This document shows, piece after piece, positions 17,032-27,147 of a stretch of DNA of 64,000 nt. The position numbers and the translations under genes were made by a program. The stretch comes from Aquimonas sp044377145 (lineage in GTDB: Bacteria > Pseudomonadota > Gammaproteobacteria > Xanthomonadales > Xanthomonadaceae): positions 1 through 64,000 of the forward strand of contig NZ_JBILJQ010000007.1 in assembly GCF_044377145.1 (NCBI RefSeq). Reading direction: 5' to 3'. How positions within the stretch are numbered: the first letter of the stretch is position 1; each line of letters starts with the position of its first letter. Below the pieces are notes generated by a model. The model worked only from the letters and a program-made list of their open reading frames with translations. It was not told where the DNA came from and ran no database searches.

Positions 17032-19500
17032 ATGCTCGCTCATCTGCTCCAGGACCTGCGCTACAGCGTGCGTGGTTTGCTCGCCAAGCCGATGTTTCTG
17101 GTGGTGGCCGTGCTCACTCTCGGGCTCGGCATCGGCGCCAACACCGCGATCTTCTCGGTGATGCACAGCCTGCTGCTGCGGCCCCTGCCGTATGCGGACG
17201 GTGAGCGTCTGGTCGAGGTGTTCAACCGCTATCCGAACATGAACCTCGAGTACGCCGGCACCTCGATCCCCGACTACCTCGATCGCCGTGCGCAGGCGCC
17301 CTCGGTCGAGGACATGGCCCTGTACGCGAGCGCACGTTTTGGACTCAGCGGCGCCTCCGGCACGCCCGAACAGCTGACCGCGCTGCGGGCGACGCCCAGC
17401 CTGTTCAGCACGCTCGGCGTGCAGGCGGCGTTGGGGCAGGTGTTCACCGAAGCGCATGCGGAGCCGGGTGCCGATCAGGTCGCGGTGCTGTCGTTCGATC
17501 TGTGGCGCAACCGGTTCAATGCGGACCCCGCCCTGATCGGCAGCGAGATCCGTCTGAACGGGCAGAACTTCACCGTGCTGGGGGTAATGCCGGAGCACTT
17601 CAGCTTTCCCTATCGGGACCTGCAGCTGTGGGTGCCGTTCGCCTTCACCGAGCAGCAGAAGAGTGATCAGGAACGCGGCAATGAATACTCGGCCAGCATC
17701 GCCCGGATCAAACCCGGAACCAGCATCGAAGGGCTGGTCGCCGAGTTCGACACGATCATCTCGCGCAATGCCGATCGCATCTCGAACGTCGGTGGCGAGG
17801 AGGGTGCCGGCTTTGCGGCCTTTCTGCGTGCCGGCAACTTCAAGGCCGGCGCGCGCAGCGTGCGCGAGCAGCAGGTCGGTGAGATGCGGCCGGTGCTGAT
17901 CCTCCTGCAGGCCGCGGTCGGCATGGTGCTGCTGATCGCCTGCGCCAACCTCGCCAACCTGATGCTGATCCGCATGCACGGTCGCCGCAAAGAACTCACC
18001 CTGCGCAGTGCGCTGGGTGCCAGCCGTGGCCGGATCGCGCTGCAGGTGCTGGGCGAGGCTCTGCTGCTGGCCCTGCTCGGCGGCGCGGTCGGTGTGCTGG
18101 TGGCGGCACTGTGCGTGGAGCTGATGCCGGCGATCGGGCTGCAGCCGCAATCGGGTGGCTACGAGATTCGTCTGGATACCGAAGTGCTGCTGTTCGGCGC
18201 GGCGATCAGCGTGGTGGCGGGGCTGTTGGCGACCGCATTGCCGCTGCTGAGTCTGCTGCGCATGGACGTCGGCGAGAGCCTGAAAGAGGGCGGCCGTTCG
18301 GGCGCCGGCGGACGTCGCGCTGCGGTCTCCCGGCAGGCGCTGGTGGTGGTGCAGATGGCGCTGGCTACGACCCTGCTGATCGGCGCCGGGCTGCTGCTGC
18401 GCAGCTTCCACGCGCTGTCGGAGGAAAGCCCCGGGTTTGCGTCGACCGGCCTGCTGACCGCACGCGTCGATCTGGATGCGCCGCGGTATGCGGAGTCGGC
18501 GGCGCGCCAGCTGTTTGTCGAGCAGTCACTGGCGCGGCTGCGGGCGATGCCCGGCGTGCAGCATGTGGCCTTCACTTCGAACCTGCCCTTCAGCAACAGC
18601 AATTCCTCGGGTTCGTACAACATCGTCGGCCGCGACAGTGGCGACGGCGAGGCCAGCCCGCACGGCATGCAGCGCGAGATCGCCGGTGACTATTTCGAGG
18701 CCCTGCAGATTCCGCTGCTGGCCGGGCGCTATCTCAACGCGGGCGATAGTGCGGAGTCCGAACGCGTGGTGGTGATCGACGAGATCCTGGCCAACAAGTA
18801 CTTCAACGGTCGCGAGGCGGTCGGCCAGCAGCTGCGCCGCGGCGGCAGCGGTACCGACGCGGCCACCGTGGTTGGCGTGGTCGGCACCATCAAGCACCAG
18901 CAGCTGGCCGTCACGGTGAGCAAGGAAACCCTGTACTGGCCGGTCTCCCAGGCAACTCCGCCGTTCGGCAGTTTCGTGCTGCGCGCGGACGTGCCCGCCG
19001 AGCAGTTGATTCCGCAGGTGCGCGACGCCCTGCGCGCAGTCGACCCGGAGCAGCCGGTGTACGACATCCGCGGGCTGGACGAGCGGATCGCGCTGTCGCT
19101 GAACCATCAGCGCGCGCCGATGCTGCTGCTGGGCGTGTTCGCCGGCGCCTCGATGCTGCTCGCGGCGATCGGCATCTACGGCGTGCTCGCCTACTCGGTC
19201 AGCCAGCGGATCGGCGAGCTCGGCGTGCGCATGGCGATCGGTGCCGGCACCCGCGACATCCTCGGCATGGTGCTGGGCCAGGGTGCACGCCTGACCGCGA
19301 TCGGTCTTGTCGTTGGACTGGTCGGCGCCGCGGTGTTCGGCCAGATCGCCAGCAGCGAACTGTTCGGCGTCAGTGCGGCCGATCCGTTGACCTATGTGGT
19401 CGTCAGCCTGTTCCTCTGCGGCGTCGCACTGCTTGCCTGCTACCTGCCGGCGCGCCGCGCCGCCCGCACCGACCCGATGGTCGCGTTGCGCCACCAGTGA
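17032..19500 (+). CDS. FtsX/MacB-type ABC permease 2
   Basis: An 822-aa protein of the same eight-helix design as permease 1, starting 37 nt after it with AAGGA upstream. The first-module helix carries LLIACANLANLMLIR (about 300-320), encoded by DNA almost identical over some 33 nt to the matching part of permease 1. Coupling segments read KELTLRSALGAS and GELGVRMAIGAG. The first periplasmic domain has the usual FTVLGVMPEHFSFPYRD segment. The similarity of core helices alongside diverged periplasmic domains fits ancient tandem duplication followed by specialisation of the periplasmic parts. Confidence 0.9.
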   Translation: MLAHLLQDLRYSVRGLLAKPMFLVVAVLTLGLGIGANTAIFSVMHSLLLRPLPYADGERLVEVFNRYPNMNLEYAGTSIPDYLDRRAQAPSVEDMALYASARFGLSGASGTPEQLTALRATPSLFSTLGVQAALGQVFTEAHAEPGADQVAVLSFDLWRNRFNADPALIGSEIRLNGQNFTVLGVMPEHFSFPYRDLQLWVPFAFTEQQKSDQERGNEYSASIARIKPGTSIEGLVAEFDTIISRNADRISNVGGEEGAGFAAFLRAGNFKAGARSVREQQVGEMRPVLILLQAAVGMVLLIACANLANLMLIRMHGRRKELTLRSALGASRGRIALQVLGEALLLALLGGAVGVLVAALCVELMPAIGLQPQSGGYEIRLDTEVLLFGAAISVVAGLLATALPLLSLLRMDVGESLKEGGRSGAGGRRAAVSRQALVVVQMALATTLLIGAGLLLRSFHALSEESPGFASTGLLTARVDLDAPRYAESAARQLFVEQSLARLRAMPGVQHVAFTSNLPFSNSNSSGSYNIVGRDSGDGEASPHGMQREIAGDYFEALQIPLLAGRYLNAGDSAESERVVVIDEILANKYFNGREAVGQQLRRGGSGTDAATVVGVVGTIKHQQLAVTVSKETLYWPVSQATPPFGSFVLRADVPAEQLIPQVRDALRAVDPEQPVYDIRGLDERIALSLNHQRAPMLLLGVFAGASMLLAAIGIYGVLAYSVSQRIGELGVRMAIGAGTRDILGMVLGQGARLTAIGLVVGLVGAAVFGQIASSELFGVSAADPLTYVVVSLFLCGVALLACYLPARRAARTDPMVALRHQ

Positions 19501-19537
19501 ACGCCCCGCCATTCCTTATCGCCACTGGGACATCCTC

Positions 19538-21988
19538 ATGACCGGTCCGACCCACGCAGCCTCGCTGCTGTTGTTTGAACTGCGCTACGCCTGGCGCAGC
19601 CTGGCGGCCCGGCCGGCGTTCAGCGCGCTGGTGGTGCTGGTGCTGACCGCTGGCCTCGCCTCGGCACTGTCGGTCGCCAGCATGCTGAACACCCTGGTAC
19701 TGCAACCGCTGCCGTTTGCGGAGAGCGATTCGCTGTATCGCGCCGGCCTGATCGACAACGAGGAGAACCTCGACACCGACCACTTCGATGCGCCGACCGC
19801 GCGCGACATCCTCGCCTGGCAGGAAGGTCTGGCGGATCTGGCCGATGTCGGCGCGTACAACAGCCTGACCCTGACCCTGAACCTGAGCTCGGATACCCAC
19901 AGCGAGCGCTACGCCGGCGGCCGCCTGAGCCCCGAGGTGCTGCCGATTCTGGGCGTGTCGCCCCAGCTCGGGCGCGGGTTCTCGGCCGACGACGCCAAGC
20001 GTGGCGCGGCCGGCGTGGTGCTGTTGTCGGATGCCGTCTGGCGGGAACGTTTCGGCGGCCGGGCGGACGTGCTGGGCCAGCAGCTGCGGATCAACTCGCT
20101 GCCGACCACCGTGATCGGCGTGATGCCGCCGAACTTCAGCTTTCCGATGCGCGAGCAGCTGTGGGTGCCCGCGCCGTTGGTGGGTGAGGAAAGCAACTAC
20201 GAGGTGCTGCTGCGGCCGCGACCGGGGGTGACGCCGGCGCAGATGCGCGGTGTGCTGGAGAGCTGGATGGCCAGCGAGCTGGAGCGCGATCCGGTGGTGA
20301 CGCGCGCACGCGCTCGGGCGATCGGCTTCGATCAGCTGAAGTACCGGTTTGTCGACCGCGGCACCATCAGCCTGTTCGGCGTGATGGCGATCAGCGTGGT
20401 GCTGGTGCTGCTGATCGCCTGCGCCAATGTGGCCAATCTGCTGCTGGGCCGACAGCTGGCGCGCGAGCGCGAGCTGGCCCTGCGCACCGCGCTCGGCGCC
20501 AGTCGTCTGCGTCTGCTGCTGGCGACCCTGCTGCAGTCCGGCCTGCTCAGTCTGTTTGCCGTTGTGCTGGCCTTGCCGCTGGCCCAGCTCGGCGTGGATG
20601 CGGTGATCGCCGATATGCGCAACAGCGCCGATGAGGGCCCGCCGCTGTGGATGCAGTTCGGCATCGACGCCAACCTGATCTGGATCGCGGTCGCGGTCGC
20701 CGCGCTGACCGCTGCGGTGAGCGCGCTGCTGCCGGCACTGCATGCCGCCACCCGCCGCGACCTGGCCCTGCGCAGCGGCAATCACGGCGGCGGCAACATG
20801 GCCCGCGTCAGCCAGTGGCTGATGGTCGGCCAGGTGGCGTTCTCGCTGGCCCTGCTGATCTCCACCGCCCTGCTGGTGCAGGTAGTGCGCCAGCTGGAGC
20901 GCTTCGATCTGGGGCTCGACACCGAGCAGGTCTTGACTGCGCGCGTGGGGCTGGTGCCGCAGCGCTTCGACCGTCCCGAGGAATTGGCCCGCTACGCCGA
21001 CGATCTGCTGGCGACACTGCGCGCCGATCCGGCCGTGGTTGATGCGGCGGTCAGCAGCTCCTTGCCTGGACTGTTGGGCGGCAATGAGGATGTGCTGCCG
21101 TTCGGCGCCCCGATTCCTGAGTCCGGCACCTCCAGCCCCGGCTACAGCGCGGTTGATGCCGGCTTCGTCGAGGCCATGCGCGGGCAGCTGGTCGCCGGTC
21201 GGATGTTCACCAGTGGCGACACTGCCGGGTCCGATCCGGTGATGCTGGTCGACGAAACCTTTGTCGAGCAGTTCGGCCTCGGCGAGCGTGCGGTCGGCAG
21301 CCGCTTCACCCTGAGCCCGCAGGGCGAATCGCCGCGCACCGTCACCATCGTTGGGGTGCTCCGGCCGATCCAGCTCGACGATATCGACGACCAGCGCGAG
21401 GCGTCGATGTTCGTGCCTTTCGCACAGGAGCCGCAGCGCTTCTTCAGCCTGCTGGTGCGCACCCGCGGCGAGCCGATGGCCTATGCCAATCGACTGCGCG
21501 AGATCGCGCGCGAGCTGGAGCCCGACAGCCCGCTGTACTGGATGCGCGACTACAGCAACGTGTTGCGCGAGGCCACCATCGGCCAGCGCGTGCTGGCGCG
21601 CATGTTCGGCGCCTACGGCGTGATCGCCCTGCTGCTGGCCGCAACCGGCCTGTACGGCGTGGTGGCGCTCAATGTCGGCCGGCGCACGCGTGAGATCGGC
21701 ATTCGTCGGGCGTTGGGCGCGGCACCGCGCAGCGTGCTCGGCGCGGTGCTGAAGCGGACCCTGCTGCAGGTGCTGCTGGGGCTGACGATTGGCCTGGCGA
21801 TCGGGTTGCCTTTTGCGCGTCTGCTGCATGCCCAGCTGGGCGCCATCGGCATGGTCGGTGGCGGGCTCAGCGTTGGCGTCTGGCTGCCGGCGCTGCTGGC
21901 ACTCGGGCTTGCCGCGGCGGTCGCCTGCTGGGTGCCGATGCGGCGTGCGCTGGGCATCGAGCCGACGGTCGCCCTGCGCGAGGACTGA
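19538..21988 (+). CDS. FtsX/MacB-type ABC permease 3
   Basis: An 816-aa eight-helix permease. The N-terminus FELRYAWRSLAARPAFSALV is the amphipathic entry helix typical of this family, followed by TM1. Core helix LLIACANVANLLLGR lies at about 290-305; coupling segments read RELALRTALGAS and REIGIRRALGAA. The start at MTGPTHA gives the family N-terminus and follows permease 2 by 37 nt; the frame is open upstream inside permease 2 but is not homologous there. The 3' end (EPTVALRED and stop) is almost identical at DNA level to that of permease 4, suggesting these two are the closest duplicates. Confidence 0.9.
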   Translation: MTGPTHAASLLLFELRYAWRSLAARPAFSALVVLVLTAGLASALSVASMLNTLVLQPLPFAESDSLYRAGLIDNEENLDTDHFDAPTARDILAWQEGLADLADVGAYNSLTLTLNLSSDTHSERYAGGRLSPEVLPILGVSPQLGRGFSADDAKRGAAGVVLLSDAVWRERFGGRADVLGQQLRINSLPTTVIGVMPPNFSFPMREQLWVPAPLVGEESNYEVLLRPRPGVTPAQMRGVLESWMASELERDPVVTRARARAIGFDQLKYRFVDRGTISLFGVMAISVVLVLLIACANVANLLLGRQLARERELALRTALGASRLRLLLATLLQSGLLSLFAVVLALPLAQLGVDAVIADMRNSADEGPPLWMQFGIDANLIWIAVAVAALTAAVSALLPALHAATRRDLALRSGNHGGGNMARVSQWLMVGQVAFSLALLISTALLVQVVRQLERFDLGLDTEQVLTARVGLVPQRFDRPEELARYADDLLATLRADPAVVDAAVSSSLPGLLGGNEDVLPFGAPIPESGTSSPGYSAVDAGFVEAMRGQLVAGRMFTSGDTAGSDPVMLVDETFVEQFGLGERAVGSRFTLSPQGESPRTVTIVGVLRPIQLDDIDDQREASMFVPFAQEPQRFFSLLVRTRGEPMAYANRLREIARELEPDSPLYWMRDYSNVLREATIGQRVLARMFGAYGVIALLLAATGLYGVVALNVGRRTREIGIRRALGAAPRSVLGAVLKRTLLQVLLGLTIGLAIGLPFARLLHAQLGAIGMVGGGLSVGVWLPALLALGLAAAVACWVPMRRALGIEPTVALRED

Positions 21989-22056
21989 GCCGATGCCTGC
22001 GCTGCGCTACCCGTGAGGTCGACCGACCTCCATCCCCCCATCGGAGAACTGCGCAC

Positions 22057-24462
22057 ATGCGCATGGATGCACTGAACAGCGCCGCCCGCCGCCTGCTGCG
22101 CCGGCCCGCACACAGCGCGCTGGTGGTCGGCGTACTTGGCCTCGGGCTCGGCGCCTTTCTGTTCCTGCTGGCGGTGGTCAACGGCCTGTTGATCCGGCCG
22201 CTGCCCTTTCCCGAAGCCGACCGCTTGGTGGCGATGGGCGAGCGCCGCGACAGCGGCGTCGGCGGCATCCACGCCAACGACTACCTGCTGCTGCGCGATG
22301 AGCTGCGCAGCTTCGCGCGCATGGGCGTGTACGAAGAGGCCACCGCCAACATCAGCCGCGGCGGCAGCAGCCTGCCGCTGCGCTACGACGGCGCCATGCT
22401 CAGCGTCGACGCGCAGCAGTTGATCGGGGTGCAGCCGATCCTGGGCCGCGGCTTCATCGCGGCCGACGATCAGATCGGCGCGCCGGCGGTGCTGCTGCTC
22501 GGCGAGCGCGTCTGGCGCGAGGACTTCGGCGCCGATCCTGCGGTGATCGGGCGCGTGCTGAAGCTCGACGGCGAGGCCGCCACCGTGGTCGGCGTGCTGC
22601 CGGAGGGTTTCCGTTTTCCGTTCATCGCCGAGGTGTGGATGCCGCGCCGCCTGCGCAGCGACGACCCCTACGGCGTGCAGGTGATCGCCAAGCTCGACGA
22701 CGGCGTTTCGCTCAGCCAGGCGCGCGTCGAGTTCGAAACGGTGGTCGAGCGGCTGGGGCCTGCGCTGATGGCGCAGCGCGACCAGCGGCCCTTGAGCCTG
22801 AAGCCGCTGGTGCTGCGCTTCGTCAACGAACACACCCGCGGCCTGATCGGCCTGATCTTCGTGCCCGGCGCTCTGGTGCTGCTGCTGGCCTGCCTGAATG
22901 CCGCCAACCTGCGCCTGGGCCATGCCCTGGCGCGCCAGCAGGAACTGGCGGTGCGCGGCGCGCTGGGCGCCAGCCGCGGCCGTCTGCTGCGCGAGCTGCT
23001 GGCCGAGAGCCTGCTGCTGGCGCTCGCAGCCACCGCGATCGGCCTCGTCATCGCCGATGCCGCGGGCCGCTGGCTGCTCGCCGTGTTCGTCGCCAACGAG
23101 GACGCGCCGGCCTATTTCGTCAACTTTGGCATCGATGGGCGCATGTTGGCGTTCACCCTGCTCGCGGCCCTGGTGACCGCGTTGGCCTCGGGCCTGTGGC
23201 CGGCGCTGCGGGCCTCCAAGCTCGACCTGCAGCAGGGCCTGCGCGCGGGTGGCCGCAGCGGTGCCGATGCTGGCACGGGGCGGGCGGTGCGTGCGCTGGT
23301 GGTGGCCGAGATCGCGCTGACCGTGCTGCTGCTGGTCGGCGCCGGCACCTTCCTGCGCGGGCTGGAGCGGGTCTTCGCTTTCGATTTCGGCACCTCCACG
23401 CCGCCCACCGAAGTGCTGACGGGTCGCATCGGCCTGCGCGATGCGCGCTACGCCGAAGCGCCCGCGAAGCAGGCCTTCTACCAGTCCCTGATCGAGGATC
23501 TGCAAGCCCAGCCCGGCGTGCGTGCGGCCTCGCTGTCCTCGGCCCTGCCGGGCACCATGGCCGGTGCCAGCGAGAGCATCGGCGCCGCCGGTCAGGCCGA
23601 GCCCAACGGCGGCTGGCCGCAGGCGCTGGCGGCCCACGTCGATCCCGGCTTCGCCGAGGTCTACGGGCTTGAGCTGCTCGAAGGCCGGATGTTCGACGCC
23701 CGCGATACCGCCGACAGCGCGCGCGTGCTGGTGGTGGATGCGCGACTCGCGCAGACCCTGTGGCCCGAGGGCAACGCCGTGGGCCGGACACTGTGGGTAA
23801 ACCCGCAGCGCGCTGAACCGGATGCCTACACCGTGGTCGGCGTGGTCGCGAGCCTGCATCTCGTCGATGCCGACGACCCGATGCAGCCGACCCTGCTGGC
23901 GCCGCTGGCCCAGCATCCGCGCGAGTTCGTCACCGTCGCGATCCGCACCGAGGGCGACGCGCTGGCGTTCGCGCCGCTGCTGGCCGAGCGCGTGCGTCAG
24001 CTCGATGCCGATCTGCCGGTGTACTGGCTGCGCACCCAGCAGCGCGCGATCGAGATGGGCCGCATCGGTCCGGTGATCCTGAGCCAGATGTTCAGCGCGA
24101 TCGGCCTGCTGGGCCTGGTGCTGGCCGCGACGGGGCTGTACGGCGTGCTCGCCCAGGCGGTGCTGGCGCGCTCACGCGAGATCGGCATCCGGCGTGCGAT
24201 CGGCGCCGATGCGCACAGCGTGCTGCGTCTGGTCGGTGGCGGAGTCGGCCTGCAGCTCGCCATCGGTCTGGCCATGGGCATGGCGCTGGCCCTGCCCTGG
24301 TCGGGCATGCTGGCCAGCGAGAATTTCCAGACCCGCGGCGCCGAGCCGGCGGTCTTTCTGGTGGCACTGCTGGTGGTGCTGCTGGCCGCGCTGGGGGCCT
24401 TCGCCGGGCCCTTGCTGCGCGCGCTGCGGATCGAGCCGACGGTCGCCCTGCGCGAAGATTGA
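22057..24462 (+). CDS. FtsX/MacB-type ABC permease 4
   Basis: An 801-aa eight-helix permease with GGAGA upstream of its ATG, 68 nt after permease 3. The core helix is slightly altered (LLLACLNAANLRLGH, about 275-292). Coupling segments read QELAVRGALGAS and REIGIRRAIGAD. The periplasmic domains have the conserved ATVVGVLPEGFRFPF and YTVVGVVASLH segments. The intergenic gap before it contains a 7-bp perfect stem (22015-22030). It lies in the middle of the series and presumably pairs with itself or a neighbour on an ATPase dimer. Confidence 0.9.
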   Translation: MRMDALNSAARRLLRRPAHSALVVGVLGLGLGAFLFLLAVVNGLLIRPLPFPEADRLVAMGERRDSGVGGIHANDYLLLRDELRSFARMGVYEEATANISRGGSSLPLRYDGAMLSVDAQQLIGVQPILGRGFIAADDQIGAPAVLLLGERVWREDFGADPAVIGRVLKLDGEAATVVGVLPEGFRFPFIAEVWMPRRLRSDDPYGVQVIAKLDDGVSLSQARVEFETVVERLGPALMAQRDQRPLSLKPLVLRFVNEHTRGLIGLIFVPGALVLLLACLNAANLRLGHALARQQELAVRGALGASRGRLLRELLAESLLLALAATAIGLVIADAAGRWLLAVFVANEDAPAYFVNFGIDGRMLAFTLLAALVTALASGLWPALRASKLDLQQGLRAGGRSGADAGTGRAVRALVVAEIALTVLLLVGAGTFLRGLERVFAFDFGTSTPPTEVLTGRIGLRDARYAEAPAKQAFYQSLIEDLQAQPGVRAASLSSALPGTMAGASESIGAAGQAEPNGGWPQALAAHVDPGFAEVYGLELLEGRMFDARDTADSARVLVVDARLAQTLWPEGNAVGRTLWVNPQRAEPDAYTVVGVVASLHLVDADDPMQPTLLAPLAQHPREFVTVAIRTEGDALAFAPLLAERVRQLDADLPVYWLRTQQRAIEMGRIGPVILSQMFSAIGLLGLVLAATGLYGVLAQAVLARSREIGIRRAIGADAHSVLRLVGGGVGLQLAIGLAMGMALALPWSGMLASENFQTRGAEPAVFLVALLVVLLAALGAFAGPLLRALRIEPTVALRED

Positions 24463-24510
24463 GCCACTCCGCTGCAGATCGTCTCCCCATTTCGTTTCGA
24501 GGCCCGCCAC

Positions 24511-24624
24511 ATGTTGATCGCCACTGATTTCCGCTACGCGCTGCGACCTTGCCTGAATGCGCCGGGCGGCTTCGTCGCTGTGGCGCAGACGCCGGCAGCG
24601 GTCTGCGCGGGGACCACGCCATGA
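24511..24624 (+). pseudogene. Relic 5' end of a further permease gene
   Basis: A 37-codon frame starting MLIATDFRYALRP and continuing LNAPGGFVAVA. The first 23-25 residues look like the conserved amphipathic entry and start of TM1 in these permeases (compare FELRYAWRSLAARPAF in permease 3 and QDLRYSVRGLLAKPMF in permease 2). After that the frame degenerates and stops at TGA, overlapping the ATG of permease 5 as ATGA. The simplest reading is that another permease copy was deleted, leaving its start region, which may now serve as a coupled leader for permease 5. Confidence 0.55.
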
Positions 24625-27041
24625 GTTCGTCGGAATCGATGCTCAGCGCGCGCTTGGCCGAGCTGCGCATCGGGCTGCGCCGCTTGCTGCGCGCGCCGGG
24701 GTTCAGCCTGTCGGCGATCGGCATGCTCGCGCTGGGGATCGGCCTCAGTGTGGCCATGTACAGCGCGCTGAATGGCGTGCTGCTGAACAGCCTGCCACTG
24801 CGCGACAGCCATGCGGTGGTGGTGCTGCAGGCGCAGAACCTGTCGCAGGGCATCGAGCAGGCGCAGTTCACCACCCACGAGGCCGAGTCGCTGGCGGCCG
24901 CCACGCCGGGCTTCGCCGCTCTGGCCTACTACTGGTGGTACAGCGTCGGCGTGTTCGATGGCGAGCGCGCTCGCGATGTCACCGCGCACATGGTTGGCCC
25001 CGGCTACTTCGCCGCGCTCGGCGTCGAGCCGGTGATTGGCCGTCTGCTCAGCGATGAAGACATCCATCAGGACCGCCCCTACGCGCTGCTGTCCTTTGGC
25101 GAATGGCAGCGCCAGTTTGGCGGCTCGGCCGCGGTGATCGGCCAGCGCCTGGAGCTGATCGACGAAGCGCCGGTGGAAGTGATCGGCGTGCTGCCGCCGG
25201 AGATTGAAGTGTTCTCCGGTGAAACAGAACTGTGGCGGCCGCTGCCGGCGCGGATGCTGCCCACCGATGCGCTGCAGCGCTCGATGCGTGGCCTGCCGCT
25301 GATCGGCCGGCTGCAGCCGGGCACATCGATTGCCCAGGCCAATGCGGCACTCGACGCTCGCTTCCGCGCCTTGGCCGAGCAGCAGACTGCCGCCGAGGCC
25401 GGCTGGAGTGCGCAGGCACTGACCCTGCTCGATGTGCTGGTCGGCGACACGCGCAGTGCACTGTGGGGCGCGTTTCTGCTCGCCCTGCTGGTGCTGCTGA
25501 TCGCGGCGGCCAATCTCGCCCTGATGCTGGACGCGCGTCAGCTCGCGCGGCGCCGCGAACTGGCGGTGATGCAGGCGCTCGGCGCAAGCCCCGCGCGGCT
25601 GCGGCGCGAGCTGTTGATCGAGCTGGCCGCGGTATCCGCACTGGCCGTGCTGGCCGGCAGCGCGATTGCGTGGGCGGCGGTCGAGCTGCTGCGCGAGCTG
25701 GCGCGCGACAGCCTGGCCCGGGTCGATGGCATTCAGCTCGACGGCGCCTCGCTCGGCTTTGCCGTGCTGCTTGGTCTGGCGGTGCCGGTGCTTGCCGCCC
25801 TGGTTGGATCGCTGAAGCCTGGCGCCGGCAGCGCCGACGCGATCCGCGCCGGTGGCCGCGGCATGCTCGGCGCGGGCGGACGCCGTCGTTGGCTGCCCGC
25901 GCTGGCGCTGGCCCTGTCGACGGTGAGCCTGGTGGCAGCGTTCAATCTGGTCGGTGGCCTGTGGCGGTTGAATCAGGTCGAGCCCGGCTACGCCAGCGCG
26001 AACGTGCATGCGATGCAGTTCTTCCGCACCGGCAACGAAGCCTTCGTGCCGTTCACCGAACGCCTGATGGAGTCGCTCGCTGCGATACCCGGTGTCGACC
26101 AGGTAGCGCTGACCAGCGCGGCACCGCTGTCGAGCATTGGCAGCGCCAGCGTGGACATCCGTCTGACCGGCGCGACCGCACCCAATCCGCTGCAGGCCGG
26201 GCTGCGGCGGGTGTCGCCGGGCTATCGCGCCCTGCTCGACATTCCGCTGCTGGGCGGGCGCGACTTTAATGCGGGCGATCGCCACCGCACCCAGCCGGTG
26301 GCCCTGCTCAGCCAGTCGGCGGCGCGGCGACTGTTCGGCGACGCCGATCCGATCGGGCGCCAGCTCAGCCTGCCGATCCAGGGCGACAGCCCGATCGTGC
26401 ACGAGGTGGTCGGGGTGATCGCCGACATCCGCAACGATGGCCTGCGCCTGCCGCCGGCGCCGGAAGTGCTGGTGCCGTTCGCGCAGTCGCCGAGGGTGGG
26501 CATGACCTTCCTCGCCCGCAGCCGCAGCGCGCTGCCGGAACTGGGCGCGCAGATGCAGGCACAGCTGCATGCGCTGGATCCGCGTCAGCCGGTGACCCGA
26601 CAGTTCGTGCTGGATGCGGCGATCGCCGACGAGCTCAAGCCTGCGCGCTTCTTTGCGCTGACAGTCGGCGCCTTTGCGGCAGTGGCCCTGGTGTTGGCGG
26701 TGCTCGGCGTGTACGCCGTCGCCTCCCTGCAGCAGCGGCGGCGAGTGGCCGAGTTCGGTCTGCGGCTGGCAGTGGGAGCACGCCCTGGCCAACTCGCGGC
26801 CAGCGCATTGCGCGAAAGCGCGATCGGCAGCGTGGTCGGCGTCGCCGTCGGTGGCGCCCTGGTGTTCGCCCTGCTCAAACTGGCCGACCTGCGCGCGCTG
26901 GGAATTGAAGGCGAGGTCGCGCCGCAGGTGCTGATCGGCGGCATCGCGGCGATGGTGCTGGCGGCGCTGCTGGCCGCTGCGGTGCCTGCGCTGCGCGCCG
27001 CGCGGACGGCGCCGCTGCAGGCGCTGCGCAATGATCAATAG
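24621..27041 (+). CDS. FtsX/MacB-type ABC permease 5 (divergent)
   Basis: An 806-aa eight-helix permease. The core helix reads LLIAAANLALMLDAR (about 292-306), and the coupling segments are RELAVMQALGAS and AEFGLRLAVGAR. It is more diverged than permeases 1-4; the second-module N-terminal part (about 425-460, RRWLPALALALSTVSLVAAF) is unlike the others. The start is at the ATGA overlap with the 37-codon relic, with GGGG as the only weak ribosome-binding feature, so translation may depend on coupling. A 106-nt gap separates it from the second ATPase gene. Confidence 0.87.
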   Translation: MSSSESMLSARLAELRIGLRRLLRAPGFSLSAIGMLALGIGLSVAMYSALNGVLLNSLPLRDSHAVVVLQAQNLSQGIEQAQFTTHEAESLAAATPGFAALAYYWWYSVGVFDGERARDVTAHMVGPGYFAALGVEPVIGRLLSDEDIHQDRPYALLSFGEWQRQFGGSAAVIGQRLELIDEAPVEVIGVLPPEIEVFSGETELWRPLPARMLPTDALQRSMRGLPLIGRLQPGTSIAQANAALDARFRALAEQQTAAEAGWSAQALTLLDVLVGDTRSALWGAFLLALLVLLIAAANLALMLDARQLARRRELAVMQALGASPARLRRELLIELAAVSALAVLAGSAIAWAAVELLRELARDSLARVDGIQLDGASLGFAVLLGLAVPVLAALVGSLKPGAGSADAIRAGGRGMLGAGGRRRWLPALALALSTVSLVAAFNLVGGLWRLNQVEPGYASANVHAMQFFRTGNEAFVPFTERLMESLAAIPGVDQVALTSAAPLSSIGSASVDIRLTGATAPNPLQAGLRRVSPGYRALLDIPLLGGRDFNAGDRHRTQPVALLSQSAARRLFGDADPIGRQLSLPIQGDSPIVHEVVGVIADIRNDGLRLPPAPEVLVPFAQSPRVGMTFLARSRSALPELGAQMQAQLHALDPRQPVTRQFVLDAAIADELKPARFFALTVGAFAAVALVLAVLGVYAVASLQQRRRVAEFGLRLAVGARPGQLAASALRESAIGSVVGVAVGGALVFALLKLADLRALGIEGEVAPQVLIGGIAAMVLAALLAAAVPALRAARTAPLQALRNDQ

Positions 27042-27147
27042 CCGATCCAAGGGTTCGACCGTGCCACAGCTCTGGTACGGACGTCACCTGGCGTCCGCGA
27101 CTGCGCCGCGCCCGGATACTCGATCCTAACCGTGACCTGAAGAGTGA

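Noticed and set aside
9447..27041. The permease series as a collapsed or repeated assembly artefact
   Set aside because: The copies differ strongly in their periplasmic domains and lengths, so they are real, separate genes.
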